In this document: positions 5,737-13,455 of the stretch, piece after piece
Position numbering within the stretch: position 1 is the first letter of the stretch
Layout: each line of letters begins with the position of its first letter
Source of the DNA: Prevotella sp.
GTDB taxonomy: Bacteria > Bacteroidota > Bacteroidia > Bacteroidales > Bacteroidaceae
Length of the DNA: 14,543 nt
Direction: 5' to 3'
NCBI GenBank assembly: GCA_021636625.1
Contig: JAJWLX010000078.1
Span: 1 to 14,543 of the forward strand
Program-made: the position numbers and the translations under genes
Notes under the pieces: generated by a model
What the model was told of the DNA's origin: nothing
Databases searched by the model: none
Seen by the model: the letters and a program-made list of their open reading frames with translations, nothing else

Positions 5737-7494
5737 TTACTTCCAGCCCTGATATTCAGAATCAGCACCAGTCCAACCTTCATTCTGCACCACAGTACCC
5801 AGAGCTACCTGTGTCTCAGGCATCTTCTGGAAGCCGGCAGTAGCATTGTAACGGGCAGTATAACCTCCATTGTGTGGAGTATTCTTATCAGGCTGTCCGC
5901 AATAATAAACAGCAACACCATTCTGCTTCTCAAGAGCAGCTGCGGCAATATGCCAACGACGGAGGTCGTTCCAGCGGGTACCCTCGCAAGCCAACTCCCA
6001 ACGGCGCTCGTTTCTCAAAGCTTCCTCAGAATAAGCTGCAATAGGGTTCAAACCTGCACGCTTACGCACCTCATTGATACCAGCCACATCCTTCTTCAAC
6101 TCACTCTGCATCAACAATACGTCAGCGAAACGGATGAGTACCAGATCGTGGATGTTATTCAACTGCATATTCTCCTTTCCAGCTACATCCCAGTTGCCAG
6201 GATACATCACATTCTCGAATGTACAAGAATAGCCATCCTTCAACTGATCATTCTTACAAGAGATAGGAGCCCACTTCTTGGCATAGTAATCAGTTTCCTG
6301 AACAAAGTCAGACCAACCACCTTTCTTATAGGTTGCTACCTTAGACCAGTCCTGGATAGAAGCATCACGGCGTGCATCATTAGGCTCGGCAGCAGCCCAA
6401 TCCTTTACCAGGTTTGGAGCTACAGGACCAGCACCCCAACCCTGACCGAATGGGAAGGTATTGCCATAAGCCTGAGCACCACGAACACCAAAGTGAAGAG
6501 CATAATTATTGGCATAACCAATCGTTGTACCCCAGTCAGCGTACTTGTTAAACTTGATAGAGAACAAAGTCTCAGGGTTCTGAGCTGCATCATCCTCAAC
6601 CCACTTGAAGCCCTGACCCTTGGTGTAATCGTAATCCTCTACAGTGCATCTGTTAGTATAAGCCCAGAGATTCTGATACTTATCCACCAACTTGCGGCCA
6701 GAGTTAGCCACACAGTCATCAATGGCTGTAATGACATTCTCCTTAGACAGAGTAGTTCCATCAGGAAGCTCTACAGAAGTCAGAGGATTGTAAGTAGTGC
6801 TGGTCAGATCAGCCAATGTAGAACCATTGCCAAAGAAACCAGAATAGAACAACCATGCACGACCCAGCAGAGCCTCAGCAGCATACTTATCAATATGCCC
6901 ATCAGTGCTCTTAGCAGCAGGCAAGAGATCGACAGCATCACGAAGATCCATCAGAATCTGCTTCCAAGGGTCTTCAATATTACCTTGGGTGATAGCCTCA
7001 GAACCTGGCTTCAGACGCATAGGTACATTTCCGTACATAGAAGCCAACTCATAATAATAGAAGGCACGCAGGAACTTAGCCTGTCCCATCATTGAGTTTT
7101 TGGTATCCTCATTCATAGAAGTATTAGGAAGAGCCTCTATCAGGGTATTTGCACGGTTGATACCCTTGTAACGAGCCTCATAGAACACGTTGGTCATATC
7201 GGCATTGTAGTTACAGAGCAAATCATCTGCCTGCATCAACTTATCGTTGACACCACCACCACCGAGCATATCATCACTAGCCAACTGGGCATAGTAAAGG
7301 AAACTCATCTGAGGGTCTGCACAAACCTGGTTCAAATTCTGGTAAACACCAGCCAATACAGCCTCACCATCCTCCTTGGAAACAGGGAAGGTACTGGTAG
7401 ATAACTCGCCAACATTCTGCACATCATTGATGTCGCAGGATGCCAAGCTAAGTACCGCCATGGCTGAAGCCAAAAATATATTTAACTTTTTCAT
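5737..7494 (-). CDS. SusD/RagB family nutrient-binding outer-membrane lipoprotein
   Basis: This 585-residue protein has a lipoprotein signal peptide with lipobox LASC and Cys20. The SusD N-terminal helical (TPR-like) region follows: YKGINRANTLIEALP (109-123), GQAKFLRAFYYYELASMYGNVP (137-158), AAEALLGRAWLFYSG (205-219). The C-terminal SusD signature is IRFADVLLMQSEL (454-466), then INEVRKRAGL and NERRWELACEGTRWNDLRRW (495-514). It should sit on the outer-membrane surface as the lid of the SusC-like transporter and hand over the ligand. It is 18 bases downstream of the susC-like gene. A glycine run GGGG lies at 79-82. Length fits the family. The substrate cannot be told from the sequence. Confidence 0.95.
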   Translation of the reverse strand: MKKLNIFLASAMAVLSLASCDINDVQNVGELSTSTFPVSKEDGEAVLAGVYQNLNQVCADPQMSFLYYAQLASDDMLGGGGVNDKLMQADDLLCNYNADMTNVFYEARYKGINRANTLIEALPNTSMNEDTKNSMMGQAKFLRAFYYYELASMYGNVPMRLKPGSEAITQGNIEDPWKQILMDLRDAVDLLPAAKSTDGHIDKYAAEALLGRAWLFYSGFFGNGSTLADLTSTTYNPLTSVELPDGTTLSKENVITAIDDCVANSGRKLVDKYQNLWAYTNRCTVEDYDYTKGQGFKWVEDDAAQNPETLFSIKFNKYADWGTTIGYANNYALHFGVRGAQAYGNTFPFGQGWGAGPVAPNLVKDWAAAEPNDARRDASIQDWSKVATYKKGGWSDFVQETDYYAKKWAPISCKNDQLKDGYSCTFENVMYPGNWDVAGKENMQLNNIHDLVLIRFADVLLMQSELKKDVAGINEVRKRAGLNPIAAYSEEALRNERRWELACEGTRWNDLRRWHIAAAALEKQNGVAVYYCGQPDKNTPHNGGYTARYNATAGFQKMPETQVALGTVVQNEGWTGADSEYQGWK

Positions 7495-7512
7495 TGTGAA
7501 TTCAATTTTAGA

Positions 7513-10500
7513 TTAGAACTTTACATTTACACCAACCATATAGGTACGAGGCTGAGGATAGTTACCTACATCAACACCTGTTACCCATGAGTCTGAGCCG
7601 ATAGCTGTACCATTCTCTGGATCCATACCCTTATAACCGGTAATGGTAAAGAGGTTCTGGGCAGCGAAATAGAGACGGAGCTGCTGGAATGGGCTGCTCT
7701 TCCAGATCTTGGTGAAATCGTAACCCACGGTCAGATTCTGAAGACGGAAGTAGCTGGCATTCTCAATGTAAATATCAGAAACGGTCTGCCAGTTTGGACC
7801 TGCATTCATGTGGGCGAGCAAAGGATACTTGTTGGAAGTTCCCTCACCATGCCAGTAGTCATACACCTCTGTAGTGAAGTTCTCGTACTCACCATCGGTG
7901 AACTTACGGAATGAACGAGCCACCTGCTGGCCGAATGCTCCAAAACCTGTAACAGAAAGGTCGAAGCCCTTGTAAGATGCACCGAGAGTGATACCCATGG
8001 TTACATCTGGATGTGGATCGCCAAGCTCTGTCTTATCGTCATCATTGATAACACCATCGCCATTTACATCCACAAACTTCAAGTCACCTGGCTTGATACC
8101 GGTACCCTGCTTAGAGTTAGCGGCATTGCCCTTGCAGTTCTTGTCAAGGTAAGCCTGAACGTCAGCCTCATTCTGCATCACACCTTCTGTCTTGTAGCCC
8201 CAGAAGTAACCGATAGGATGACCTTCCTCGAAACGAGCCATATAACCGGTATTCTGAGCCAAGAGGTCACTACCACCATTGTTGTATGTCTGGTTAGACT
8301 TCACCTCTGTTACCTCGTTGTGGTTGTAAGCCATGTTCCAACCTACGTTGTACTGGAAGTCCTTGCCAATCTTGTCATTCCAAGAGAGAGAAAGTTCAAT
8401 ACCCTTGTTCTCTACAGTACCGGCATTCTTCATCTGGGTAGAGAAACCGGTTGTTGGATCTACAGGAACTGCAACCAGCAAGTCCTTGGTCTTCTTGTTA
8501 TACCAATCCAAGGTGAAGCCCAGTCGTCCACTCAGGAAACGGGCATCCAAACCGATGTTCAACTGCTCAGAAGTCTCCCAAGTCAAATCCTCATTAGGCA
8601 GACGGGAAGGAGCTGCACCTGAAACATACTGGTCAGGATTACCATTGAAGGTATAATAGCTACTTGTATTGTATGCGAAAGCACCCTGCCACTGGAAGTT
8701 GCCAATGGTCTGTGCATTACCATTCTGACCCCAACCTGCACGAAGCTTCAGGAAGTCGAGCCAGGATACAGTCTTTGCCATGAACTTCTCGTTAGAGATA
8801 ACCCAACCGGCAGATACAGATGGGAAATAACCCCAACGCTTACCTGGAGCGAATTTAGAGTTACCATCGGCACGCATGATGGCAGAAAGCATATACTTCT
8901 CATCGAAGTTATAGTTGATACGACCGAAGTAAGACATACCACGAGAGTCATCACAAGGTGTACCTGAAACGGCAGCTGCATTGTTATTCTTCATATAGCT
9001 CATATAAGCATGAGTCATATCACCAAACACAGAATTAGAAGAAGTCGCATTCAATGAGAAACCGAAATCAGGACGGCTCTCGCTATACTCTGTACCTACC
9101 AGGACATCGAAGTTGTGCTTCTTCTGCAAGTCAAACTTATAACTCAAGGTATTTGTTGTACTCCATCCCCAACTTGTTCCAACCTGGTTTGTTGCCTTAT
9201 CCTCTGTTCGGAAATAATCCGCATTGGTTCTGTTGGCATCGAATATAGGGAGGAATGTACGCCATGTCCAAGTATTCTGATTGTAATTCAACTGTCCACG
9301 GTAAACCAGATTCTTGATTGGCTGGATCTCCAGATAACCAGTAACATGCAGATTCTGGTTGATGCTCTTGTTGTGACCAGACTGCTGGTTCAACATCTTA
9401 TAGACAGGGTTTACAGAATAAGAATTGTAATTATCAATCCAACCCTTCAAATCCTCAGCCTTGGTATAGCTACCATCTGCATTATACATAGGAATCGTAG
9501 GGTTGGCGCGGAGCATATTAGAAAGCTCATTGCTATACTGGTTACCAATCTGGATACCCTGATTCTGCTTGTGCTGATAGTAAACATTCTCACCAATCTT
9601 CACAACATCCATACCCTTTTCTGTGCGATAGATAACATGCTCAGAATTGATACGGAAGGTGAAACGGCGGTAGTCTGACTTCACGAGATTGCCAAACACA
9701 CCATCCTGATACTGATAACCGGCACCCATAGAGAAGGTAGAACGGTCGGAACCACCAGTAACGTTCAGGGAATGACTTGTTGTAACGGCATTCTTGTTGC
9801 GGATAGCCTCTACCCAGTTGGTTCCTTCGTTAGAACCATCCATATAAGAGTTGTAGAGGTCTTCACCCATAATGCTCTTCCAATCCCAGCCACTTTCGCC
9901 ACTGTTGAAACGCACCTGATCCATTACCTCCATATACTGCTTAGCTGTCAGCATCTTTGGCATGCGATATACGTTAGCCCAACCTACGTTGGCATCGTAA
10001 GATACCTGGATCTTACCCTGCTTACCCTGCTTGGTAGTTACAAGGATAACACCATTGGCAGCAGCAGAACCGTAAATGGCACAGGATGCGGCATCCTTCA
10101 AAACGTCGATACGCTCGATGTCGGCAGGGTTCAAGTTGTTGATATCACCTGCTACACCATCAATAATATAAAGAGGAGCTGTGTTGCCGTTGGTACCGGC
10201 ACCACGGATAGAAATCTTAAAGCCATCACCAGGCTGACCGGAAGCCGCCTGAATGTTTACACCAGGAGTCTGGCTCTGCAAGGCGCCCAACACCTGAGTG
10301 GTATTCATCTTCTGAATATCATCACCCTTCACCTCGATGGTAGAACCGGTAACGAGCTTCTTCTTCTGAACACCATAACCTACGACAACAACTTCTTCGA
10401 GAGTCTTGTCGTCTGTCTTCATTGTGACGTTAAAATTAGACTGATTACCTACAACGATTTCCTGCTTCTGGTAACCGATATAAGTAATAACAATAGTAGC

Positions 10501-10755
10501 ACCAGGCTTCACGTTCAAGACGAAGTTACCATCCAAGTCGGTAACTGTACCATTTCCGGCATTACCTTTCTCTACTACACTTGCACCGATGATAGGACCT
10601 TCTGCGTCACTTACATTACCGGTAACCTTCTTAGACTGCTGTACTGAGTTAACAGCAAAATTTGGAGATGTTGCCAAAGCTTCAGTTGTGTAACTCAAGC
10701 CTAAGGATGCCAACGCTCCAACAAGCAGCACTGATTTTCTTAAGTTTAGATTCAT
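7513..10755 (-). CDS. SusC/RagA family TonB-dependent outer-membrane transporter
   Basis: From the Met at 10755 this is 1080 residues. A signal peptide (NLRKSVLLVGALASLG to EALA) is followed by a carboxypeptidase-regulatory-like domain (about 43-115), then EVVVVGYG (121-128) near the expected TonB-box region. The plug domain (about 137-250) carries LYIIDGV (195-201) and the SusC signature LKDAASCAIYGSAAANGVI (219-237). The rest is a beta barrel ending in aromatic F. A Ca-binding-like DVNGDGVINDDD loop lies in the last quarter, common in this family. It imports an oligosaccharide or similar nutrient across the outer membrane using TonB energy, together with the SusD-like lid. A longer reading from 10791 would put a charged stretch ahead of the signal peptide, so 10755 is preferred. 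First gene of the three-gene operon, with a long leader. Confidence 0.95.
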   Translation of the reverse strand: MNLNLRKSVLLVGALASLGLSYTTEALATSPNFAVNSVQQSKKVTGNVSDAEGPIIGASVVEKGNAGNGTVTDLDGNFVLNVKPGATIVITYIGYQKQEIVVGNQSNFNVTMKTDDKTLEEVVVVGYGVQKKKLVTGSTIEVKGDDIQKMNTTQVLGALQSQTPGVNIQAASGQPGDGFKISIRGAGTNGNTAPLYIIDGVAGDINNLNPADIERIDVLKDAASCAIYGSAAANGVILVTTKQGKQGKIQVSYDANVGWANVYRMPKMLTAKQYMEVMDQVRFNSGESGWDWKSIMGEDLYNSYMDGSNEGTNWVEAIRNKNAVTTSHSLNVTGGSDRSTFSMGAGYQYQDGVFGNLVKSDYRRFTFRINSEHVIYRTEKGMDVVKIGENVYYQHKQNQGIQIGNQYSNELSNMLRANPTIPMYNADGSYTKAEDLKGWIDNYNSYSVNPVYKMLNQQSGHNKSINQNLHVTGYLEIQPIKNLVYRGQLNYNQNTWTWRTFLPIFDANRTNADYFRTEDKATNQVGTSWGWSTTNTLSYKFDLQKKHNFDVLVGTEYSESRPDFGFSLNATSSNSVFGDMTHAYMSYMKNNNAAAVSGTPCDDSRGMSYFGRINYNFDEKYMLSAIMRADGNSKFAPGKRWGYFPSVSAGWVISNEKFMAKTVSWLDFLKLRAGWGQNGNAQTIGNFQWQGAFAYNTSSYYTFNGNPDQYVSGAAPSRLPNEDLTWETSEQLNIGLDARFLSGRLGFTLDWYNKKTKDLLVAVPVDPTTGFSTQMKNAGTVENKGIELSLSWNDKIGKDFQYNVGWNMAYNHNEVTEVKSNQTYNNGGSDLLAQNTGYMARFEEGHPIGYFWGYKTEGVMQNEADVQAYLDKNCKGNAANSKQGTGIKPGDLKFVDVNGDGVINDDDKTELGDPHPDVTMGITLGASYKGFDLSVTGFGAFGQQVARSFRKFTDGEYENFTTEVYDYWHGEGTSNKYPLLAHMNAGPNWQTVSDIYIENASYFRLQNLTVGYDFTKIWKSSPFQQLRLYFAAQNLFTITGYKGMDPENGTAIGSDSWVTGVDVGNYPQPRTYMVGVNVKF

Positions 10756-10985
10756 ACTTATGTACTTTCTAGGTTTGAATAGAATAAACATTACTTAATT
10801 GACTAGCAAATAGCCACACACTCTTGTCTCCCTGTAACTACCAGCTGCACGGAAACAATCCTTCTTTCATTTTAAGCTGAATTGATACTCATAGGTCATT
10901 ACTTTTTATTTTGTTAGTTTTGTTATTTTAGTTGTATTTCCGGCAAAACGATGTGAGGTATCTTTTAGTGGTATCGTTCACATTC

Positions 10986-11032
10986 GTATCACCGCTGCAA
11001 AAGTACAATACTTTTTCGAAAAAGGGTGATAC
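10986..11032 (-). promoter_or_regulatory. susC promoter with nested inverted repeats
   Basis: TACTTTTG on the minus strand (10998-11005) is an exact match to the Bacteroidota -7 element TAnnTTTG. No TTTG is found at the -33 spacing, which suggests activator dependence. GTATCACC (10986-10993) and GGTGATAC (11025-11032) form a perfect 8-bp inverted repeat around it. A 14-bp perfect palindrome CTTTTTCGAAAAAG (11011-11024) abuts the outer arm. Two further GGTATC words occur just downstream (10957-10962, 10970-10975). These are candidate regulator sites. A start near 10990 implies a leader of about 235 nt. Confidence 0.5.
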
Positions 11033-11083
11033 TTTTTTGCTCAATTTGTGTATTTTTCGTAAGAAAGGTTATTTTTTTTATAA

Positions 11084-11127
11084 AAAGTCGATAAACACGA
11101 AAGATTTATTAACTTTCGTGTTTATCG
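11084..11127 (-). terminator. Intrinsic terminator of rluD-ddl-acyltransferase operon
   Basis: A perfect 15-bp inverted repeat (11089-11103 and 11113-11127) with a 9-base loop is followed on the minus strand by AC and a run of five U (RNA). It lies about 80 bases after the acyltransferase stop. The stem is moderately AT-rich but long. The plus-strand direction lacks a U-run, so it serves the minus strand. Confidence 0.7.
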
Positions 11128-11206
11128 TACACTTAACATTTTAACAGTATTAATGGTACATTTTTGCACATAAAGCAATAAAGTATCATTATTTTGCGTC
11201 CTTCAC

Positions 11207-12355
11207 CTACTTTGCTGCAAGGAAATTGCGCACTGGATTGGCATACATTGCTAAAATCTTCTCCTTCAGGAAGGCTTCATCCTTGTCAGGAAGTTCAATC
11301 TTTGCCAATTGCCCTGCGATATATTTCTCGAAGCGAGCCTTATCTTCCAGTGTATATTCAGAAGCATGAGCCTCAGTATTCTCTAAGAGATCGAGCGCCA
11401 CATAATTGCCTGGATAGAGACGGTAGTGGCTATGTATCTCATGATCAAGATGGGCAGCAATGGTATTGAAGAGTTCCTGCTTCGGCATCTCAGGGTCGAG
11501 GGTATCCAGATACTCATCGATACATGGGGCTGCATGATAATGCACATGTCCCTTGTAACCGAAGATACCGGTCTGCATGCTTACGAGATCATCCATAGGT
11601 CCCTTCTTCCATCCTTCCACATCACGCTTCTGCTGATACTCCTTAGCCTTGAGGAAGTCGCAAGGATCGTACTCATAGCTGATAGACAGCGGTACGAGAT
11701 GGAGCTGCTTCAGGCGGTCAATAACGCTGCCTTCTCCGCCCATCGCCATCATCTGGAGGATGCTCTTCTGGGTACGGTCATCGCTATCCTTGGCTCTACC
11801 CTCTCGCTGGGCAATCCAGATATTCTCGTTCTTCTCCTTGATGGCAAAGTGCATATAGTCGGAAAGACGTTTGCTTGACACCAGCATCTGGCGCATGCTC
11901 AGGGCACGCTCCACGATAAACGCCTTGTTGACACGTACCAGGTCCTTCACCCAAGGAAGCGACAGGAGGTTATCTCCGATAGCAATCTCGCAGGTGGTCT
12001 TGAAGCCATTGTCGATAAGCATTACATCGAGGATAGCTGAATCGAGCACGATATCACGATGGTTACTGATGAAGGTATAGTTGCGGGTATTATCGATGGC
12101 TGCGCAATCCATCTCACAACCCGTTGCAGCCTTCTTCAGGATGCCTTGAACAAAATCGTAGGCGAAAGCCAACTGGAAGTCGAGATTGGTCTTGCAAGCC
12201 TTCAACTTCTGGGCAATCATCTCAAAAGGAACTTGTGGATAAAGATAAGCAAGTACTTGCTTGAACTGATCGTTTGAAAGCAAACGGTCGAACACCTCAG
12301 GAAGGTCTTCCGGCTCCCAAGGTCGAATGGTATCAAATTCTTGAGGGATCTTCAT
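11207..12355 (-). CDS. PlsC-like 1-acylglycerol-3-phosphate acyltransferase family protein
   Basis: From the Met at 12355 this is 382 residues, starting MKIPQEFDTIRPW. The region 90-190 carries acyltransferase-type motifs: FISNHRDIVLD (95-105) in the place of the NHxxxxD catalytic motif, IAIGDNLL (124-131), NKAFIVERALSMRQ (143-156) and IWIAQREGRAKD (179-190) in the place of the EGTRS-type phosphate-binding motif. The His-to-Asp spacing reads H-x5-D instead of the textbook H-x4-D. A C-terminal part of about 170 residues has no counterpart in short PlsC enzymes. It probably acylates a lipid or phospholipid precursor at the membrane surface, but no membrane span is obvious. The start is placed after a KKVYI-coding tandem repeat because the upstream frame is just that repeat. 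Last gene of the rluD-ddl operon. Confidence 0.75.
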   Translation of the reverse strand: MKIPQEFDTIRPWEPEDLPEVFDRLLSNDQFKQVLAYLYPQVPFEMIAQKLKACKTNLDFQLAFAYDFVQGILKKAATGCEMDCAAIDNTRNYTFISNHRDIVLDSAILDVMLIDNGFKTTCEIAIGDNLLSLPWVKDLVRVNKAFIVERALSMRQMLVSSKRLSDYMHFAIKEKNENIWIAQREGRAKDSDDRTQKSILQMMAMGGEGSVIDRLKQLHLVPLSISYEYDPCDFLKAKEYQQKRDVEGWKKGPMDDLVSMQTGIFGYKGHVHYHAAPCIDEYLDTLDPEMPKQELFNTIAAHLDHEIHSHYRLYPGNYVALDLLENTEAHASEYTLEDKARFEKYIAGQLAKIELPDKDEAFLKEKILAMYANPVRNFLAAK

Positions 12356-12408
12356 AATATATACCTTTTTAATATATACCTTTTTAATATATACCTTTTT
12401 AATATATA
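12356..12408 (-). repeat. 15-bp tandem repeat next to the acyltransferase start
   Basis: Three perfect copies of a 15-bp unit (plus strand AATATATACCTTTTT at 12356, 12371 and 12386) and a partial fourth end directly at the ATG of the acyltransferase. In the mRNA each copy reads AAAAAGGUAUAUAUU, so each offers a purine-rich AAAAAGG ribosome-binding-like site, the nearest about 9 bases from the ATG. The unit is in frame, but translation through it would only give KKVYI repeats. Confidence 0.85.
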
Positions 12409-12440
12409 TGGCTCTGCGAGAAAGTCGCAGAACCATATAT
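12404..12440 (-). other. Intercistronic hairpin between ddl and acyltransferase
   Basis: Arms 12404-12419 and 12425-12440 pair over 16 positions with a 5-base loop (GAAAG on the plus strand). The single non-Watson-Crick position is U-G in minus-strand RNA and C-A in plus-strand RNA. No U-run follows, so it is not a standard intrinsic terminator. It may slow transcription, protect or mark an mRNA end, or set relative expression of the two genes. Confidence 0.6.
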
Positions 12441-12454
12441 GTGATTTATAAATT

Positions 12455-13450
12455 CTAGAACTGATTCTCCACGATGTCGCTGAGCACGTCCTTGATGTCA
12501 AGGCCTGCAGCGCGCACCTGCTGAGGAATGAAGCTGGTAACGGTCATACCTGGAGTGGTATTGATCTCCAGCATATTCACCTTGTCCTTACCGTCCTTAT
12601 CCTTAGAGATGATATAGTCGATGCGGATGATACCGTTGGCATGGAGGATATCGTAGATGCGGGATGTGGTCTTTGCCACCTCTTCTGCAGTCTCAGGAGA
12701 GAGACGGGCTGGAGTGATTTCCTGTACCTGACCATTGTACTTGGCATCATAATCGAAGAACTCATTGCTGGTTACCACCTCTGTAGCTGGCAAGACAACG
12801 GTCTTCTCAGCTGTCTTGTAAATGCCCTGAGAAATTTCAGTACCGTCGAGGAACCCTTCAATCATCACCTCGTTGCTCTCCATGAAAGCTACACGGAGGG
12901 CTGGAGCCAACTGGTCGGCATTCTTCACCTTGCTCACACCGAAACTACTACCGTCGGCAGCAGGCTTTACGAAACAAGGCATACCGATGCGCTCGGCAAT
13001 CTCGTCCTCATCATACTGTTCGCCACGACGGAGCAAGATACTGTCAGCCACGTTCACACCGAAACCACGCAGGTAGTTGTTGAGCACATACTTGTCGAAT
13101 GTCATAGCCTCTACCAGCACACCGCTTGTAGAATATGGCAAGTGGATGAGGTCGAAGTAGCCCTGCATCACACCATTCTCGCCAGGCTGTCCGTGGATGG
13201 TGATATAAGCATAATCGAAATAGATATGCTTGCCGTCTTTCACAAACGAGAAGTCGTTCTTGTCAATATCAATAGTCTCACCGTTATCTAAAGCCACGTG
13301 CCAGTCGGTGCCCTTTACATCGACGAGATAGATATGATAACGCTCCTTGTCGAAGAATGAGTACAAACCCTGACCTGAGCGCAAAGAAACATCGTGCTCA
13401 GAAGAATCACCACCACATACGATGGCTATCGTTCTCTTGCTATTTTCCAT
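12455..13450 (-). CDS. ddl: D-alanine--D-alanine ligase
   Basis: This 331-residue cytoplasmic enzyme joins two D-alanines with ATP for peptidoglycan precursors. Motifs in order: GGDSSEHDVSLRSG (13-26), HGQPGENGVMQGYFDL (86-101), STSGVLVEAMTFDK (107-120), the ATP-grasp segment CFVKPAADGSSFGVSKV (159-175), EGFLDGTEIS (198-207), IRIDYI (275-280) and the metal-binding MLEINTTPGMT (293-303). Length and motifs are normal, so it should be active. The Met at 13450 is used because the longer frame to 13507 overlaps the rluD 3' end and adds a basic stretch foreign to the family. Only 5 bases separate the rluD stop from this ATG, so the two are cotranscribed. Confidence 0.95.
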   Translation of the reverse strand: MENSKRTIAIVCGGDSSEHDVSLRSGQGLYSFFDKERYHIYLVDVKGTDWHVALDNGETIDIDKNDFSFVKDGKHIYFDYAYITIHGQPGENGVMQGYFDLIHLPYSTSGVLVEAMTFDKYVLNNYLRGFGVNVADSILLRRGEQYDEDEIAERIGMPCFVKPAADGSSFGVSKVKNADQLAPALRVAFMESNEVMIEGFLDGTEISQGIYKTAEKTVVLPATEVVTSNEFFDYDAKYNGQVQEITPARLSPETAEEVAKTTSRIYDILHANGIIRIDYIISKDKDGKDKVNMLEINTTPGMTVTSFIPQQVRAAGLDIKDVLSDIVENQF

Positions 13451-13455
13451 AATCT

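Larger units (their letters stand above)
10756..11206. other. 451-bp intergenic region: susC leader, promoter, terminator
   Basis: No gene is seen. Positions 10756-10985 are the predicted long 5' leader of the susC-like gene, in which I see no clear riboswitch. Then comes a promoter with nested inverted repeats (10986-11032), an AT-rich stretch, the terminator of the acyltransferase operon (11084-11127), and about 80 bases with nothing recognisable. Confidence 0.6.

Noticed and set aside
5872..7095. Long plus-strand open frame of about 400 codons
   Set aside because: It lies antisense within the susD-like gene, shows no recognisable family and has the odd composition of an antisense frame. 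The same applies to open frames at 8011-8622, 9772-10647, 12641-13291 and 13519-14538.
10756..10791. susC-like start at 10791
   Set aside because: It would place 12 residues including a KPRK cluster before a complete signal peptide that begins at the Met at 10755.
12356..12436. Longer acyltransferase reading with a KKVYI-repeat N-terminus
   Set aside because: It would translate a tandem DNA repeat and half of the intercistronic hairpin. The family-like N-terminus begins at the Met at 12355.
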